Assembly (NCBI RefSeq): GCF_000276665.1
Contig: NW_004955466.1
Span: 10,447,214 to 10,511,213, forward strand
Direction of reading: 5' to 3'
Length of the DNA stretch: 64,000 bases
Origin: Chinchilla lanigera
Lineage: Eukaryota > Chordata > Mammalia > Rodentia > Chinchillidae
Both the position numbers and the translations under genes were made by a program. The notes beneath the pieces are model-generated. The model saw only the letters and a program-made list of their open reading frames with translations. It searched no databases and was not told where the DNA came from. Each line of letters opens with the position of its first letter. Within the stretch, counting starts at the first letter, position 1. Shown here one piece after another: positions 23,642 through 34,744 of the stretch.

Positions 23642-25179
23642 CACCTTTGTCTTTTTAATTGTTTGAATCTTACTGCAGAGGTCAAAGCTGCTTTTAATAA
23701 AATTTTCTAGTACTTTCTTTAATAAAACCCAATGAGGCCCTCATGTTATTCTTTTCCTACCTGCAAACCCTATCCTTACAGTCTCTTTCTTTTCCTCGGC
23801 CTCTCCTTCTCCCTCTTCCTCTCTCACCTTCCCTGAAAAGCCTATTGAAACTTTTTTGTTGCTGTCTCAATCCTTGATACATTCCCATATCCTTTGGTTC
23901 TCCAGTAAATCTATAAATCTGTGGTTGCAAAGGAACCATGTTTTAAACTTAAGATCTCCTCTAACACTCAATAGATGCTTATGGGTTGTATTAAAGGCCC
24001 TTTTCTGAAATGAAGGGTTTGAAGAAATATTTTATTTTGCTGGAACATATTTTGCATGATGACTACATGGCAAAAATTATGACATGCGCTCAGAGAACTG
24101 AGAATCTGCTCTTAAAGCCATTTATTTTTAACATGGATATTTGAGAATGACATTCCTTCATACAGTTTGCCAATTTGGCAATATGGCCTGCTTGACATAT
24201 CTGTGATGCCTAGGAGCTTGTGATGCATGGTTCAGACTATGGAATAAAGTTTGAGAAACTAGGGTCATGATAAAGTCAACTTCTCCACAGAAAGAAAGTC
24301 AGGGAGATGAAAAAATTCAGGCTGTCCCACGAGGAGAGGTCTGCAAGGGTTACATGCACAGCTTTGCCAGTAATAGACAGATGTGTCAAAAGGACAGATA
24401 CCTCTAGGAGTCTCCGAGGGATGTTTCTGGTGGAGGCTGGCTTCAGGGAAGTGAAATGATTGGATAGTCCAAGAAAACAAAACTGAAGCTAAGAGTTTAG
24501 CGGCCAACTTGTGGCCAACCCTCTCTGCAGAGCATGAAAATCTTGACCCCTCCCCCCCAAGAGAGCCACTGTGCCCACAGCTGTACCTGGTTGTCAACAA
24601 TTGTCTATTGAATTCAAGTGGATGGTGACTAGCTGGGTTCTCTCTTTTTCTACCTTTCACTAGAGCCAGACTGCAGTGATCTAATGATTTAAATCATCCA
24701 GATAGTAATGTCCACTTTTAAACCATTGAGCCTCAACAGTGATGTGCTGCAAAGTGACGTTTTTAAATGGAGAAAGCTCAATGAAGCAGGCAAGCGGAGA
24801 AGAGGACGATTTCATGTGCAGGAGCTACACCACATGCACATCCCTCTCCCTCATCTTACTAACAATGTTGCTGGATACCATGTTGCTACTTTTGGTCTGT
24901 TGTGTGCAGGGGTTCTCTCCACTGGAGACCCAGGGGCTCTTTTTGGGGAAGTTTTCCAGTCCCAGCTGAGGGCTGTTCAAAGCACTGAGCAGTAGCCTGT
25001 TGTTCCTGCTCCTGCTGTGAAATCAGATACCTGCTCACAATTTCCTGCTCCCAGAGACTGGAGACAAAGTCCCTGAGGGCAGGCAGAGGGGAGGCTGGTC
25101 ACTTGGGAAGTCTGGTGCTAGACAGGAGACACCTGCTGGGCATCACCTGGTCATTTCAAAACCTCTAGACAGTTCAAGG
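23231..25179. other. Unassigned noncoding stretch
   Basis: No gene. Contains a CT-rich microsatellite (23608-23642) and CT-rich DNA at 23780-23830. The open frame 24265-24660 (minus, 131 codons) has no domain. Confidence 0.4.
23608..23642. repeat. (CTGT)n/(CT)n microsatellite
   Basis: Four CTGT-type units followed by about eight CT units. A simple-sequence repeat likely to vary in length between individuals. Confidence 0.85.
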
Positions 25180-25961
25180 ACTTCTTCATGGTGCACCCCT
25201 CTGACAGGCTGCCTGCCTGGATTCTATGTAGAGGACAAGGGAATATTCATCCCTCTCAGGTTTACATTTCAGAACTACCCTGAAAATAGAGGGCCCCTTT
25301 CCTCTGAGAGCACTAAATCCTCTTGATGACTTGGGCAAAAAAAAGCAGGAAATAACTTATGAAGGCCAAGGTATTTCAGACGGAAAATAACGGTTCTTGG
25401 TAAGAAATGCCTGGTGAACATCTGGCATCCCTTTATTCTGAATGAACATCTGTCACCCATGGTTAATAAGTAATGCCTGTTGACCCAATCAATGTCCCTA
25501 TATCCACTGAAGGTGAAAATACTGACATCAAGAGCCCGTCTCCAGAAATTCTGATGTAATTTCTTAAGTTTGGCTTGAGCTTTAGGGTTGTTAAAGCTCT
25601 CTAGGTGACTTTCATATACTGCCCAAATTGAGAACCACTGTGTAAAACCATTAATGGATTTGGGAGTATGATTTATTAATGTAGAACAGCTGTGAATGGT
25701 TCATAGAAATTTATCATATGTTTAAAACATTCTTAAATGACTTTACATTAAATTTTTATTATTCTCAACAGTTTTAGACAACTTTATATTAGACTTATTT
25801 AGAGTTCTTGTCAATATCATAAACGCATCCCTGAGTAGATGATACCCATTGTGTCAGTTATAAGCAACTGTTAACAAATAAAAAGATAACTAATACAGAG
25901 GTTGCCCAAATATCTATGTAAGTAGTACTTCTTCATGGTGCAACCCTCTGACAGGCTGCCT
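25180..25961. repeat. 35-bp dispersed direct repeat (two copies)
   Basis: A 35-bp sequence beginning 'acttcttcatggtgca' occurs at 25180-25214 and 25927-25961 with a single mismatch (C versus A at base 17). The flanks are unrelated and the spacing is 747 bp. The two copies do not bound any element that I recognise. Confidence 0.9.
25535..25645 (+). mobile_element. MER5-like hAT-Charlie DNA transposon relic
   Basis: 'tccagaaattctgatgtaat', 'taggtgactttcatat', 'caaattgagaaccactg' matches the body and right end of MER5-type nonautonomous hAT elements. Confidence 0.65.
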
Positions 25962-26132
25962 CTGGTTGAAGACAGCCTGAGATGACCATTTGGTGTTTTA
26001 TTGCTTTTTCTCCTTTTATGATAAGCTCATACAGCCAAATGTTGAGTTTTTTCATCATTGGGTATATACAACTGAGTGAGTCTTGGTTTGCAGGAAAAAA
26101 AATTGGTAGAAAATATGATTCTAGAAAATCTG

Positions 26133-26490
26133 TTGTCTTTGTTCATTTAGGATGCTATAACACAACACTGTACACTGGGACATTGACACAGAATGAAAAT
26201 ATGTTCCTCACAGTTCTTTGGGCTGGGAGGTATAAGATCAAGGTTTCAGAAGATTTGGTTTCTGTTGTGGGCCAGTCTCTGCTTCCAAGATGGTGCCTTG
26301 TTGCTTCCTAACATGGAGAAAAGGATGGAAGGAAGCTTCCTCAAGCTCTTTTGTAAGGGCACTAATATCCATGAGAGAGGAGCCCTCATGATCTAAACAC
26401 CCCCCTAAACCCTCTCCTCCTCACACTCTCACCCTGGGGGTTAAGTTCCCATACACAAGTTTTGGAGGAACACCAACATTCAGACACGGT
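26133..26490 (-). mobile_element. MaLR LTR (MLT1-class), inverted
   Basis: On the plus strand the inverted LTR reads 'ggatgctataacacaacact' (LTR 3' end), 'ctcacagttctttgggctgg', 'tctctgcttccaagatggtg', 'aagggcactaatatccatga', 'gagccctcatgatctaaaca', 'acaagttttggaggaacacc', 'acattcagac'. Old, but the whole LTR seems present. Confidence 0.8.
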
Positions 26491-26539
26491 CAGAGTTCTT
26501 CTTAGCTACTGTCATAAACAGAATAACTAATACAGCCCG

Positions 26540-28355
26540 AAGATAGCACAGCAAAGTACAGTGCACTGAATTCTGTTCTATGTAAGAGCAAACAGCCCTG
26601 CTGGTCCTCTGTTTAAGGTGTGGGGGAAAAGGCATTATGAAGACAATGTCAAGCTCAATTACTACATCTCGTTCTTGCCCAGCTTTGCTACAATTATGGA
26701 ACTAACCCCAAGGAAAATTAGTAAGTCCCAGATAACATTTTCTGGCTAAGCTGAGCAGAAAGTAGCATCTGTTAATATCCATGCACTGACTGTTTCTTTA
26801 AAGTCCTGCTTCTTACTGATTCCTGACAGCCTGCACTATTTGGGATTGATCACACCTCCTGACCTTGGTAAATCCAGAAATTTGTCAAAACCTAAGATTC
26901 CCCTTTAGGATGGCTGGTTAAAACAGGGGAAAGGGCATATTTTTCTGTACCTTAGTCACCTGGGTGATAACAGTCCAAAAGTTTTACTTCCCTTCATGAT
27001 ATCCATCCTAATTAAATACTTAGTTACTGCAGTGCACACCACTTGACAACAGAATTCTTGTTAGTAATGTTTTTTGGGTGCTTTGCCTCTTTTTATTGCA
27101 TCCTCAAATCCCATGAAATAAGTTTAATTTGCAAATTTCTTTGCAATGAGTCCCAGCGTCCATGCTCGCATTCGTGCTGCTGTAGCTCCCTCTGTTGGTT
27201 CACCTATTTTCACTAGAGCAATAAAAAACCAAGGTATATATAACCAGTTTCACTCTTTGGAAAATTTTTTTTTTCTTTTCTCTATGTTAAATTAGTGGCC
27301 AGGCTCAGAAAGTTAAAAGTGCTGTTTCATAGCCACTTTGGCCTGACCCACATCACAAGGCCTTAGCTACGTCAGCGCACAGATGATCGACCCAACACTG
27401 GGGTGTCTGGGTTCCTTCATCCGTGAGTCTGTAGTACCATTAATCCCACCTCTGCCTCAAATCTGCACAGTAACTGTGTGGATTGACATCAGTAGAAAAC
27501 TTGCATGATGGAAAGACATAGCTCAGACAGCATCTGGACAAATCAGACAGTGTTACAATCAGGATAAAAAATGGGGTTATCCAGGGCAGGGAAAGATCTA
27601 AGTCTTCAGATACCCAAATCCTTACAAAAGAGAAATGCATAGTTGGTCTAAAAATATCCTTGTAAATGAGCATCACAGAAGAATGAAATGTCCTCCTCAA
27701 GTTTTGGAGGTTGGAGAGTTCTGCACATTAGTCTGAATGTATCCATCGGAGTCTGGTGTGTTTCCCCCAGGTCAGGGCTATGTGTAAACATGGCTACAGA
27801 GCCCAGCACAACACTGCCAGCCAGCCAAGAACTCGGTTCTTGGTCTCTCAAGAGTTGCCCTTACTAGTTTCACTCCCAATTTACAGAGCTCCAAGGGCCA
27901 GCTAATTGCTCAGGCATCTGAAATCCTAGGCCAGGCTCTTGGACTAGCCACGAGCTGTGTTTCTCAGCCCACAAGACCTCCATTTGAAAAAGGCTGGACA
28001 TCTACCTGCTTCCTGTACTGTTTCACAGACTTCCGCTCTGCTTGTGGAAGTGGGTACGGTACCTGGGGGCCTCTCTCAGACTGGGGTGCCCACTGCCTAC
28101 CAGAGGAGGGTCTTTCCTCTAACTCAGGACAGCCTGGGCCTCCAGCTTGGACACATTTGCTTTTCCTGTGTCTCCTCCTTTGTCCGGGAAAGCCACCCTA
28201 CCGTGTCAGATGAGACTTACATTATGAGTGACGCTCAAGGGGCCTCCAAGGCTGCCCCTGCTGGAATGCCACCTCTAGTACCCCCAGGACTTCCCAGGGC
28301 ACTACGCCTGTGTGGGCCATTGCACTAGGGCCTGAGAAAAGAGAAGCTGCTCAGA
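26540..28355. other. Unassigned noncoding stretch
   Basis: No gene. The open frame 27957-28328 (123 codons) has no domain. 27000-27260 is AT-rich and repeat-free. A near-match to the CTCF core at about 27186-27199 misses key positions. Confidence 0.4.
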
Positions 28356-28359
28356 AGAG

Positions 28360-28560
28360 AACACGGCTTTGGAGGGAAGATAGACCTGTGTCTACGTCTG
28401 CACTTTTTCACCAAGCGACATGAACTTGGGCCAATGGTCAAACCTCTCTGTTTCAGTTTCATGTGTAAAATGGAAATAATAACAAATGACAAAGTTGTGA
28501 GGGTCGAGCAGGAGAACCTCTCTGAGATACTGGAGCATAGGAAGTACCTAGGAACTGGCA
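28360..28560 (+). mobile_element. MIR SINE
   Basis: 'aacttgggccaatggtcaaa', 'cctctctgtttcagtttcat', 'gtgtaaaatggaaataataa', 'aaagttgtgagggtcgag', ending 'ggaagtacctaggaactgg', gives MIR core and tail in order. Confidence 0.75.
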
Positions 28561-28849
28561 GCTGCACCATCATCCTCTCCTTTACCTTCCTCTTTCTCTT
28601 CCTTTTGCCTCCTCCTTTTCCTCCTGTCCATTAGCCCCAAACCTAGTTCTGCTCTGCCCAGAAGAACTTGCTTGACTGTCTTACAGAGCCATTGCAATCT
28701 GCCTTGCCCCAGAATGTATGGATAGGAGGGTGGAAGACTGAACTCTGGAAAGAGTTACCCAAGTTAATTTCATCTTCTTCCTCACATTTTCAAAACTCTG
28801 TAGCACAACATTTTCAAAACTTCCTGTAACACGACACTGCATGGGGTCC

Positions 28850-29045
28850 AGAGCACTGGATTCTGGAAGCTCTCCATCCAGCTCACCCAGGAGCCATTCG
28901 CAGGAACTTTGGCTTCTCAGTACCTCAGCTTTCTTGGCTGGAAAATGGGAATTTATGCCTATTTTGCAAGATTGCTCAAAGAAATGCTCAGTTGAGCTGT
29001 GCACTCTTCTCCTAGAGCGTCTGGTATATTGTAATGGTACCACAG
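28850..29045 (+). mobile_element. MIR SINE
   Basis: 'gagcactggattctggaagc' head, then 'ggcttctcagtacctcagct', 'ggctggaaaatgggaattta', 'ttgcaagattgctcaaag', 'gcgtctggtatattgtaat'. A second MIR in the same direction, 300 bp from the first. Long open frames on both strands here (28681-29160, 28841-29263) lie over it and are chance. Confidence 0.75.
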
Positions 29046-29547
29046 GCAGTGCGGCCCCTCCACTCCTCTTGTGTGAGAGTTCCATTCCTTGTAAAAGAAG
29101 GGAGTTGGACCCATTCTTCCTCCGAGATCTTGTGTCCTTAATGTCTTGTCTCCTTTGCATGTCTTACAGTACCTATTTTCTGTCCGAAAACTCAAAAGGA
29201 ACTGAGAGAAAAGAAATTCATAGACAGCTTCAAGATCCTGGGCTTTTAGCCCCATGGTGCTAACTAAATTCTCCACTCTGTTTGGGTCACTCTATCTAGC
29301 AGTCTGGGAGCTGTACGACTAAATTTTCTTGAGTAGATCTATAGCTCCTTTTTTTTTTCTCTTGAAATGAAAATATATCTATTAATTGGCTCACTATTGC
29401 ATAACATATTCTTTTTAAAAAAAAGTTCTGCATTTTATATCCAAATCATGAAGGCCATGACCTGATTTGTTCCCCAAACCTCTCTTCTGCCTGTCTTTTT
29501 CATCTTGGAATATGCCATTTCCTTCCAGTTACTAAATTAAAACTTGA

Positions 29548-29741
29548 AGCTGGCATGGTGGTGAATACCTGTAATCCCAGTTACTGGGGAGGGACAGGCA
29601 AAAAGATCTCAAGTTCAAGGCCAGCCTGGGCAACATAGCAAGATGTTTCAAAATTCTAAAACAGGTCTGGAGGTGCAGCTCAGTGTTGAAGAACTTGCCT
29701 GTTATGTACGAGGCCCTGGGTTCAAATCCCCCACTTCTAGG
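29548..29741 (+). mobile_element. B1-ID dimeric SINE
   Basis: A 7SL-derived monomer without the 29-bp duplication ('gctggcatggtggtgaatac', 'ctgtaatcccagttactggg', 'aggccagcctgggcaacata') runs through 'tttcaaaattctaaaacagg' straight into an ID unit ('gtctggaggtgcagctcagt', 'acttgcctgttatgtacgag', 'gccctgggttcaaatccccc'). Such fused B1-dID elements are known from squirrel-related and other non-muroid rodents. It seems to lie within old L2-like DNA. Confidence 0.85.
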
Positions 29742-29759
29742 GAAAAAACTGAGTTCTTG

Positions 29760-29990
29760 AGGCTTCTCTTCTCCTCGCCAGCTATATCCAAGCCATTCAA
29801 CAAATCATGTCATTCTGCCTCCAAACACATTCAAATGACTCAGTTCTGTCTGTTTCCAAGCTCCCCTGTTTCTCAGTAGTCTCTGACCGGCTCCCAACTT
29901 TTTTCTCTGAATTCCTGCGCTTTGCTTTCTACTAACCAGAGTGAGCTTTTAATGAACGTGAATCTTCCCATGGTACTCTGTACCGCTATT
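29760..29990 (-). mobile_element. Possible L2-like fragment, inverted
   Basis: 'aaccagagtgagcttttaat' and 'cccatggtactctg' near 29935-29985 recall the common old-LINE pattern 'cagagtgatctttttaaa...'. Weak, by eye only. Similar CT-rich DNA on the other side of the B1-ID dimer (29450-29530) may be the same element. Confidence 0.35.
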
Positions 29991-30049
29991 GTAACTGCAG
30001 AACGACAATGTGCATGGCACAGAGTAGCTATTCAGTAAACCCCTGAAAA

Positions 30050-30470
30050 AAAGGAAAACTCATTCTGCCTTTGCTTCACATCAATATTTCGCCCACTGAA
30101 CCACTAGAGGGCAATAAATCACCTAATTATAACGTGGAAATCAGAGGCCTTTTTACCATTTTCCAATATGAACTTCATTGATTTTAATCTTTAATGCAAT
30201 AGGCATTATTTAAGAAAACCACTTGCTCGAAAAAATGTAACGGCCCTAGATTTTCAAAGCAGCCACCAAGTGTAAGCCCAGGACAAAAGTTTATTTCAGG
30301 GTAATAAATAGTGAAGCCATTTCAGCAGATTTCCTGTTTAATATCATTCAAGTTGAAAATATATTAAATAAAGGGACGTGTTCACTTTGGTGGCATGGAC
30401 TTGTTTAGGAAATCAGTAGAAAGTTAAATACTGTCCCATTTTACCATCTTATTCACACACACGTACATAA
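30050..30470. other. AT-rich candidate conserved noncoding block
   Basis: Repeat-free, AT-rich, with 'cacctaattata' and 'attgattttaatc' homeodomain-type cores and a CTCF-like site at its left edge. Conservation is inferred from sequence character only. Confidence 0.3.
30101..30114 (+). promoter_or_regulatory. CTCF-like binding motif
   Basis: CCACTAGAGGGCAA matches 13 of 14 positions of the CTCF core CCASYAGRKGGCRS (last base differs). Plus orientation, in apparently single-copy AT-rich DNA. Confidence 0.55.
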
Positions 30471-31394
30471 TCATATTACTTGGTCAATGTTCTTATTTCT
30501 GCCTTTAAAAGTTTGCCTTCTGACTAGTCTCATAGACGTAGAGATTTTAAGATGAATTTTCTTTTCCTTTTTCCTATCTTTGTAACTCTTTCTGTGCATA
30601 TGTCTAAGCTTTTCTTTCCAAGAAGGCCGCACAATGTGTTTAGGTCTTAGGATCAGTCACGCAGCAGTGAGGCACCAGGAACTCCTGCTGGCCTTGTGGA
30701 AAGGGGCCAGAGCCGCAGAGCTGCTGCGGTGTTCAGGCCTCTCAGGGAGACCCCTCAGGAGCCACAGGAGGAGGCCCACCGCTCCCAGGAACTCAACTTG
30801 ACCTGACCTCCAGGGGAGGACTCTGATCACCATGGTCACTATGAGGGCAGCGCCTACCACCTCCATGTTTGCCCATCACCATGACAACCTGCAGACTGTC
30901 CCAGGATTCAGGAGTTTCTGGTCGCCCTGTCCCCAGAGGCCAGAAGTGATGTATAAAGGAAAGCTCAAGCCTACATGGAAAAACTGGTTTTGTTCATGTT
31001 TCTGAGGTGACTTACTGCGGCAGACAGATCAGTGTGGCGACATGAACACTAATGGTCCCTAGACTGGTCAGATGAGACCTGGCCAATGGGTTTCCAGGGT
31101 GAGGGAGGGTGAAGGAGGGTGAGGGAGGGGCTTAAACTTTCCTCGTCAATTAGTGGAATGAGAGAGGTGTAGGGCACCACCAGGTGAGGCAGGGAGGAAG
31201 AGACGGAAGCTCACTCTCTTCTCTGGACTCCTTTGAGTAGGGCAAGGTTTCCTGGATCCTCACACCAGTTATTATACACAGTATTGCCAGTAACCCAGCA
31301 AGAAGAATTCAGAAGGTGTAAAAACAAGTCACCTCTGGCCTCTTTCACCAAGGAGAGAGAACATTATCGCCTACTCTTCTGGTCCAATTTTTAG
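30471..31394. other. Unassigned noncoding stretch
   Basis: No gene. 30640-30900 is GC-rich with chance open frames. Holds the G-quadruplex motif at 31097-31130. Confidence 0.4.
31097..31130 (+). repeat. G-quadruplex-forming purine repeat
   Basis: Six G-runs of three or four separated by 1-7 bases (GGGTGAGGGAGGGTGAAGGA, then GGGTGAGGGAGGGG). Fits the G3+N1-7 quadruplex rule and is an imperfect 20-bp tandem duplication. Confidence 0.8.
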
Positions 31395-31480
31395 TCACAC
31401 AAGGTACATTCACCTATTCATTCAGCAAACATTGATTTATTGAGCACCTGCCAAACAGTCACTGTATTCCAGGAGTCCAA
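31395..31480 (-). mobile_element. L2 LINE 3' end, inverted
   Basis: 'attcattcagcaaacattga', 'tttattgagcacctgccaaa', 'cagtcactgtattccagg' is the inverted L2 terminus. Confidence 0.7.
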
Positions 31481-32079
31481 CGGAAATAGAGAATTAAGTT
31501 ATAAGAGAGAAGCACAAAATATCAAAATTTAAAGGAGAGACAGGTGAAGTTTCCAGTAAGAGGAAATCAGATCGTATCTTACAGAGCAGTGACATGGGCC
31601 TGAAAGAATGAGGAGGGTTGTAGAAGGGCAGAGCTGGGTGGTGAAAGAGGCGCGTTCAAAACCAGATGGAGGCCAAGTGTGTGAAGCGGAGAGACCCTGA
31701 GAGGCTGGGGGCCCAGCAAGCAAGGAAGAGGCAGTCGTGGTGTCTCGACTAGGAGGTATTTGGTGCTGTCTGGAGACACTATGGCGTCCTGGCCAGGTGG
31801 AGGGATGCTTCTGGTGTCCCCAGGCAGGGCCAGAAGCCCTAGCACCGGACAGTCCATGCGCTGCAAAGCCTGTTCAGTCCAATGCTCATAGTGCTAATGT
31901 GGTGAAAGCCCGTTTTGAAGAAGGATTGGTCTTGTTCAGAGGGGACCCTGAAAGACAGGTGAATTATTTGGAAGGCAAAGAGAGAAGCAAAAGGTTTTTA
32001 CGAGGGAGAATAAATGTATTAATGTTGTCACTTACAGGGGTCACATGGCTAGAAGTGTTGCTAGTGCTCCTTCTCCCTC
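31481..32079. other. Unassigned noncoding stretch
   Basis: No gene. Purine-rich (many 'gagag' and 'aagg' blocks). Open frames up to 121 codons (31737-32102) run into the SINE on the right and have no domain. Confidence 0.4.
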
Positions 32080-32231
32080 TTTTTTGTGGTACTGGGAGTT
32101 GAACCCAGGACCTTTGCACTGAGCTACATCCCTAGGCCTTTTTATTTCTGAGACACAGTCTCCCTAGGTCATGCGGGATGCCTCAGCCTTCCAGGGTGCT
32201 GAGATACAGGCCTGCACCATGATGACCAGCT
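32080..32231 (-). mobile_element. B1-ID dimeric SINE, inverted, with internal loss
   Basis: On the plus strand the ID half comes first ('gtggtactgggagttgaacc', 'caggacctttgcactgagct', 'acatccctaggcc'), then the B1-like half ('tgagacacagtctccctagg', 'gcctcagccttccagggtgc', 'gcctgcaccatgatgacc'). About 20 bp between the B box and A box regions of the ID half are missing. Confidence 0.75.
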
Positions 32232-32368
32232 TCCTCCTTCATGTTCTAAAAAGACATTTTGCTTACACTGCTTAGCTAGCTGGTCTTTGTTGTACCTAAA
32301 GTTTAATAGGTGTTGTAGGTAAAGGTTAAAGGGTGGAGATGCAGAGTTGGAGAAAATAAGCTAAATTA

Positions 32369-32790
32369 GTCTCTTCATTTATTTTCTGATGCTAGCAACA
32401 CAACACTACAGTAATACCACAAAAACATAATTTACCACATCTCAGTAAGCTGCAAAGAAAAGAAGTTTGTTTTGGCTCACAATTCCACCCCAAGGTCGAG
32501 GGGCCACAGTTGGTGCTGGGAAAGTCCTGCGGCTGCACAGGGGACTGTGTAAGAAGACTGAGGGACAAGGAAGGCACATGTGTTTCCTTTGCCTCTCTCT
32601 TCCTATAAAGCCACGAGGATCCACTCATGGGGCCTCCACCGTGCCGGCCTTTTCCAGTCCTGCTCACCTCCGGAAGCCCTCCTTCTAAGCACTGCAACTG
32701 GATTAAGTTTCTGCCTTCCTAATACCTCACAATGGAGGCCAAACTCCACATGTGTTCAGGAGGGGACAAGCTGTCTTCCACCCATGGCAG
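32369..32790 (-). mobile_element. MaLR-type LTR, inverted, degraded
   Basis: Starts with 'ttagtctcttcatttatttt' and 'ctgatgctagcaacacaaca' (inverted LTR 3' end), then 'agtttgttttggctcacaat', 'ggggccacagttggtgctgg' and 'cctcacaatggaggccaaac'. Order matches inverted MaLR LTRs. The outer boundary on the right is uncertain. Confidence 0.55.
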
Positions 32791-34489
32791 TCTCTACATG
32801 TAAAGACTTGGAGCTTCCAGAAAAGATCCAAGAGGTAAGGCTGAGGGATGGGAGAGGAGCACGTAGGCAGAGTCAGCGCAGTGAGGAGCACCATCTTAGG
32901 TGCTCCAATGGAAACCTCACTCTGCCCTCCCAGAGCCTGTGATTTCCTAAAGCGTTTACATTAACTAAACCTCTCTGATTCACCGCAAAGAGTACACATC
33001 TTTTCACATGGCTTTGTCATGTCCTAGAGCTTTCCCTGATGAATAAAATGCAAAATCTTCAACCTGGAGGTAAAAATCATATTGGGATCCCTTTCTTGTA
33101 GATGGTTCTTACACTGAACATAAGAAAAAAAAAATTAAAGCCTAACCAAATCTATCCAAGCCTAGAATTAAATGATTTCTGTCTTTGGGGCTGAGATGAA
33201 CTTGATGTAGACGATTAAATGTAGTAGCAGGTTGCCGCTCATTCCAGGGGGATCCTTAGAAATTTTGCCGACGAAAGCAATTGTGGGGAAACTGCAAGGA
33301 TAGCAAGAGGATCGCTGCTCAGGTGCCAGTTGGCCGCTCAGTCTCTGCAGGCCCCTTTGCCAATTTCCAGAGGTTAATGAGCTTTCAGCCCAGCCATGGA
33401 GGCAACGGTGCCAGTGACAAAGATAAACAAGGTCTTCTGCCAGGAGTCAAAGATGAAATCTTTCCGGTAATTCACCCTGACCTGTGTGTGGCCCCAGGAT
33501 CATAGCACCTCCACCACCACCACTTCCTCTCTGTGCTCACTGCAGGCACCTCCTTCCACACGATGCTGCCACTGGTGCTACGTTGTCATGAACTTGCCAG
33601 GGCAGAACTGCCATGTTCCTCCCACAGAACTGGTTGGTCAGGGAGCAAGTGTGTGCACCAAAGTGAGAACAGCTGTAGATCCAGGATTTAAAGAAGGATG
33701 GGGAGAGGACGTTGCTTCTCTGGTTTGGATGCAAGGGCTCTGTATCATATAGAATTGCTTCTAGTTGCTTCTTACAGAAAGCCCAACATGATGGCTTAAA
33801 GTGGGGATGACTTTAATGAGTTGGGGTGCAACAACTGCCCTTCAACACCTCAGAGATACAGGTTAGTTCCAGTCTTCCTGGGCCCCATCCTCGGTATGTT
33901 GGCTTTTAGATTTTGCTTGTTGTTTCATGGTCATTTCTTCATGCGTCATGTCCAAAGTCACAGCAAGGAGAAAGGGTAAAGATGGTGCCAGCCACGTCTG
34001 TTCCTCCTACCAGGAAAGGAGAAAATTGCCAACTACAAAGCAAGGGCCAGAACTGAGTCCCCTGGTCACCCCCAGCTGTAAAGGAAACTGGGAAAATGAG
34101 TGTCAAAGAGGAAGAGGAACTTCTGGGTTGTTTGGACAGCTATGAAGCATCTCCAGGAGGGAGGCTGTCTGTGATCACAAACAAAATTAGGATTCCACTA
34201 GCAAGAAAGGAAGGCAGCTATTGAGCAGGCGACTCCAAGCGCGCATCACACACTTTGGTGTGCCACAGGGTGGCCTGTGTGTGTCTTCAGCTGGTGTGGG
34301 ATGAAACACATAGTCCCTGTGCACTTTGCAGACACTCTGCTGCCTCGAATGCCTTTTCCTCCCTCCCTTCCTCTGCTGGGCCGGCCTCTCCTCATACACA
34401 AGTGCATTACTAGAAAATCCCTGCTCATCCTCAAGCTTTGCAGAAATCATCGTGGGGCCTGTCCCAGCAAACTCCACACTGGCATAGTT
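32791..34489. other. Unassigned noncoding stretch
   Basis: No gene. 33750-33800 ('gcttcttacagaaagccc', 'aacatgatggcttaaagt') hints at an inverted LTR end but is too short to call. The open frame 34277-34618 (113 codons) has no domain. Confidence 0.4.
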
Positions 34490-34625
34490 ACACCGAATTG
34501 TGGCTGTCTGTGTCTTGTCCTGCTCACCACCAGGCTGCGCTCCTTGAGGAGTGTCACTGCAGAGATGCCCAAGACACCACAGAACGACAGCACATGGGGG
34601 TCATTCAGTGAATACTAACTGAATC
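34490..34625 (+). mobile_element. L2 LINE 3' end
   Basis: 'accaccaggctgcgctcctt', 'gaggagtgtcactgcagaga', 'cacatgggggtcattcagtg', 'aatactaactgaatcg' follows the L2 3' terminus with some changes. Confidence 0.5.
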
Positions 34626-34744
34626 GTGAGGACTTCAAAAGGACTCTTTCTGCATGAAGTAGTTCTGTAAAAAAAAAATGGTGTTTCTGGCTAAAACACA
34701 CAGAGAAAATTGCACTATTTAGGAATTGTAAAAGAGGATGCCAT

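Noticed and set aside
27186..27199. Possible CTCF motif ('gctccctctgttgg')
   Set aside because: On the minus strand it lacks the key GGC core and differs at another strong position.
28681..29263. Overlapping open frames of 140 and 159 codons on opposite strands
   Set aside because: Both lie over a MIR SINE. Opposite-strand open frames over the same old repeat point to chance.
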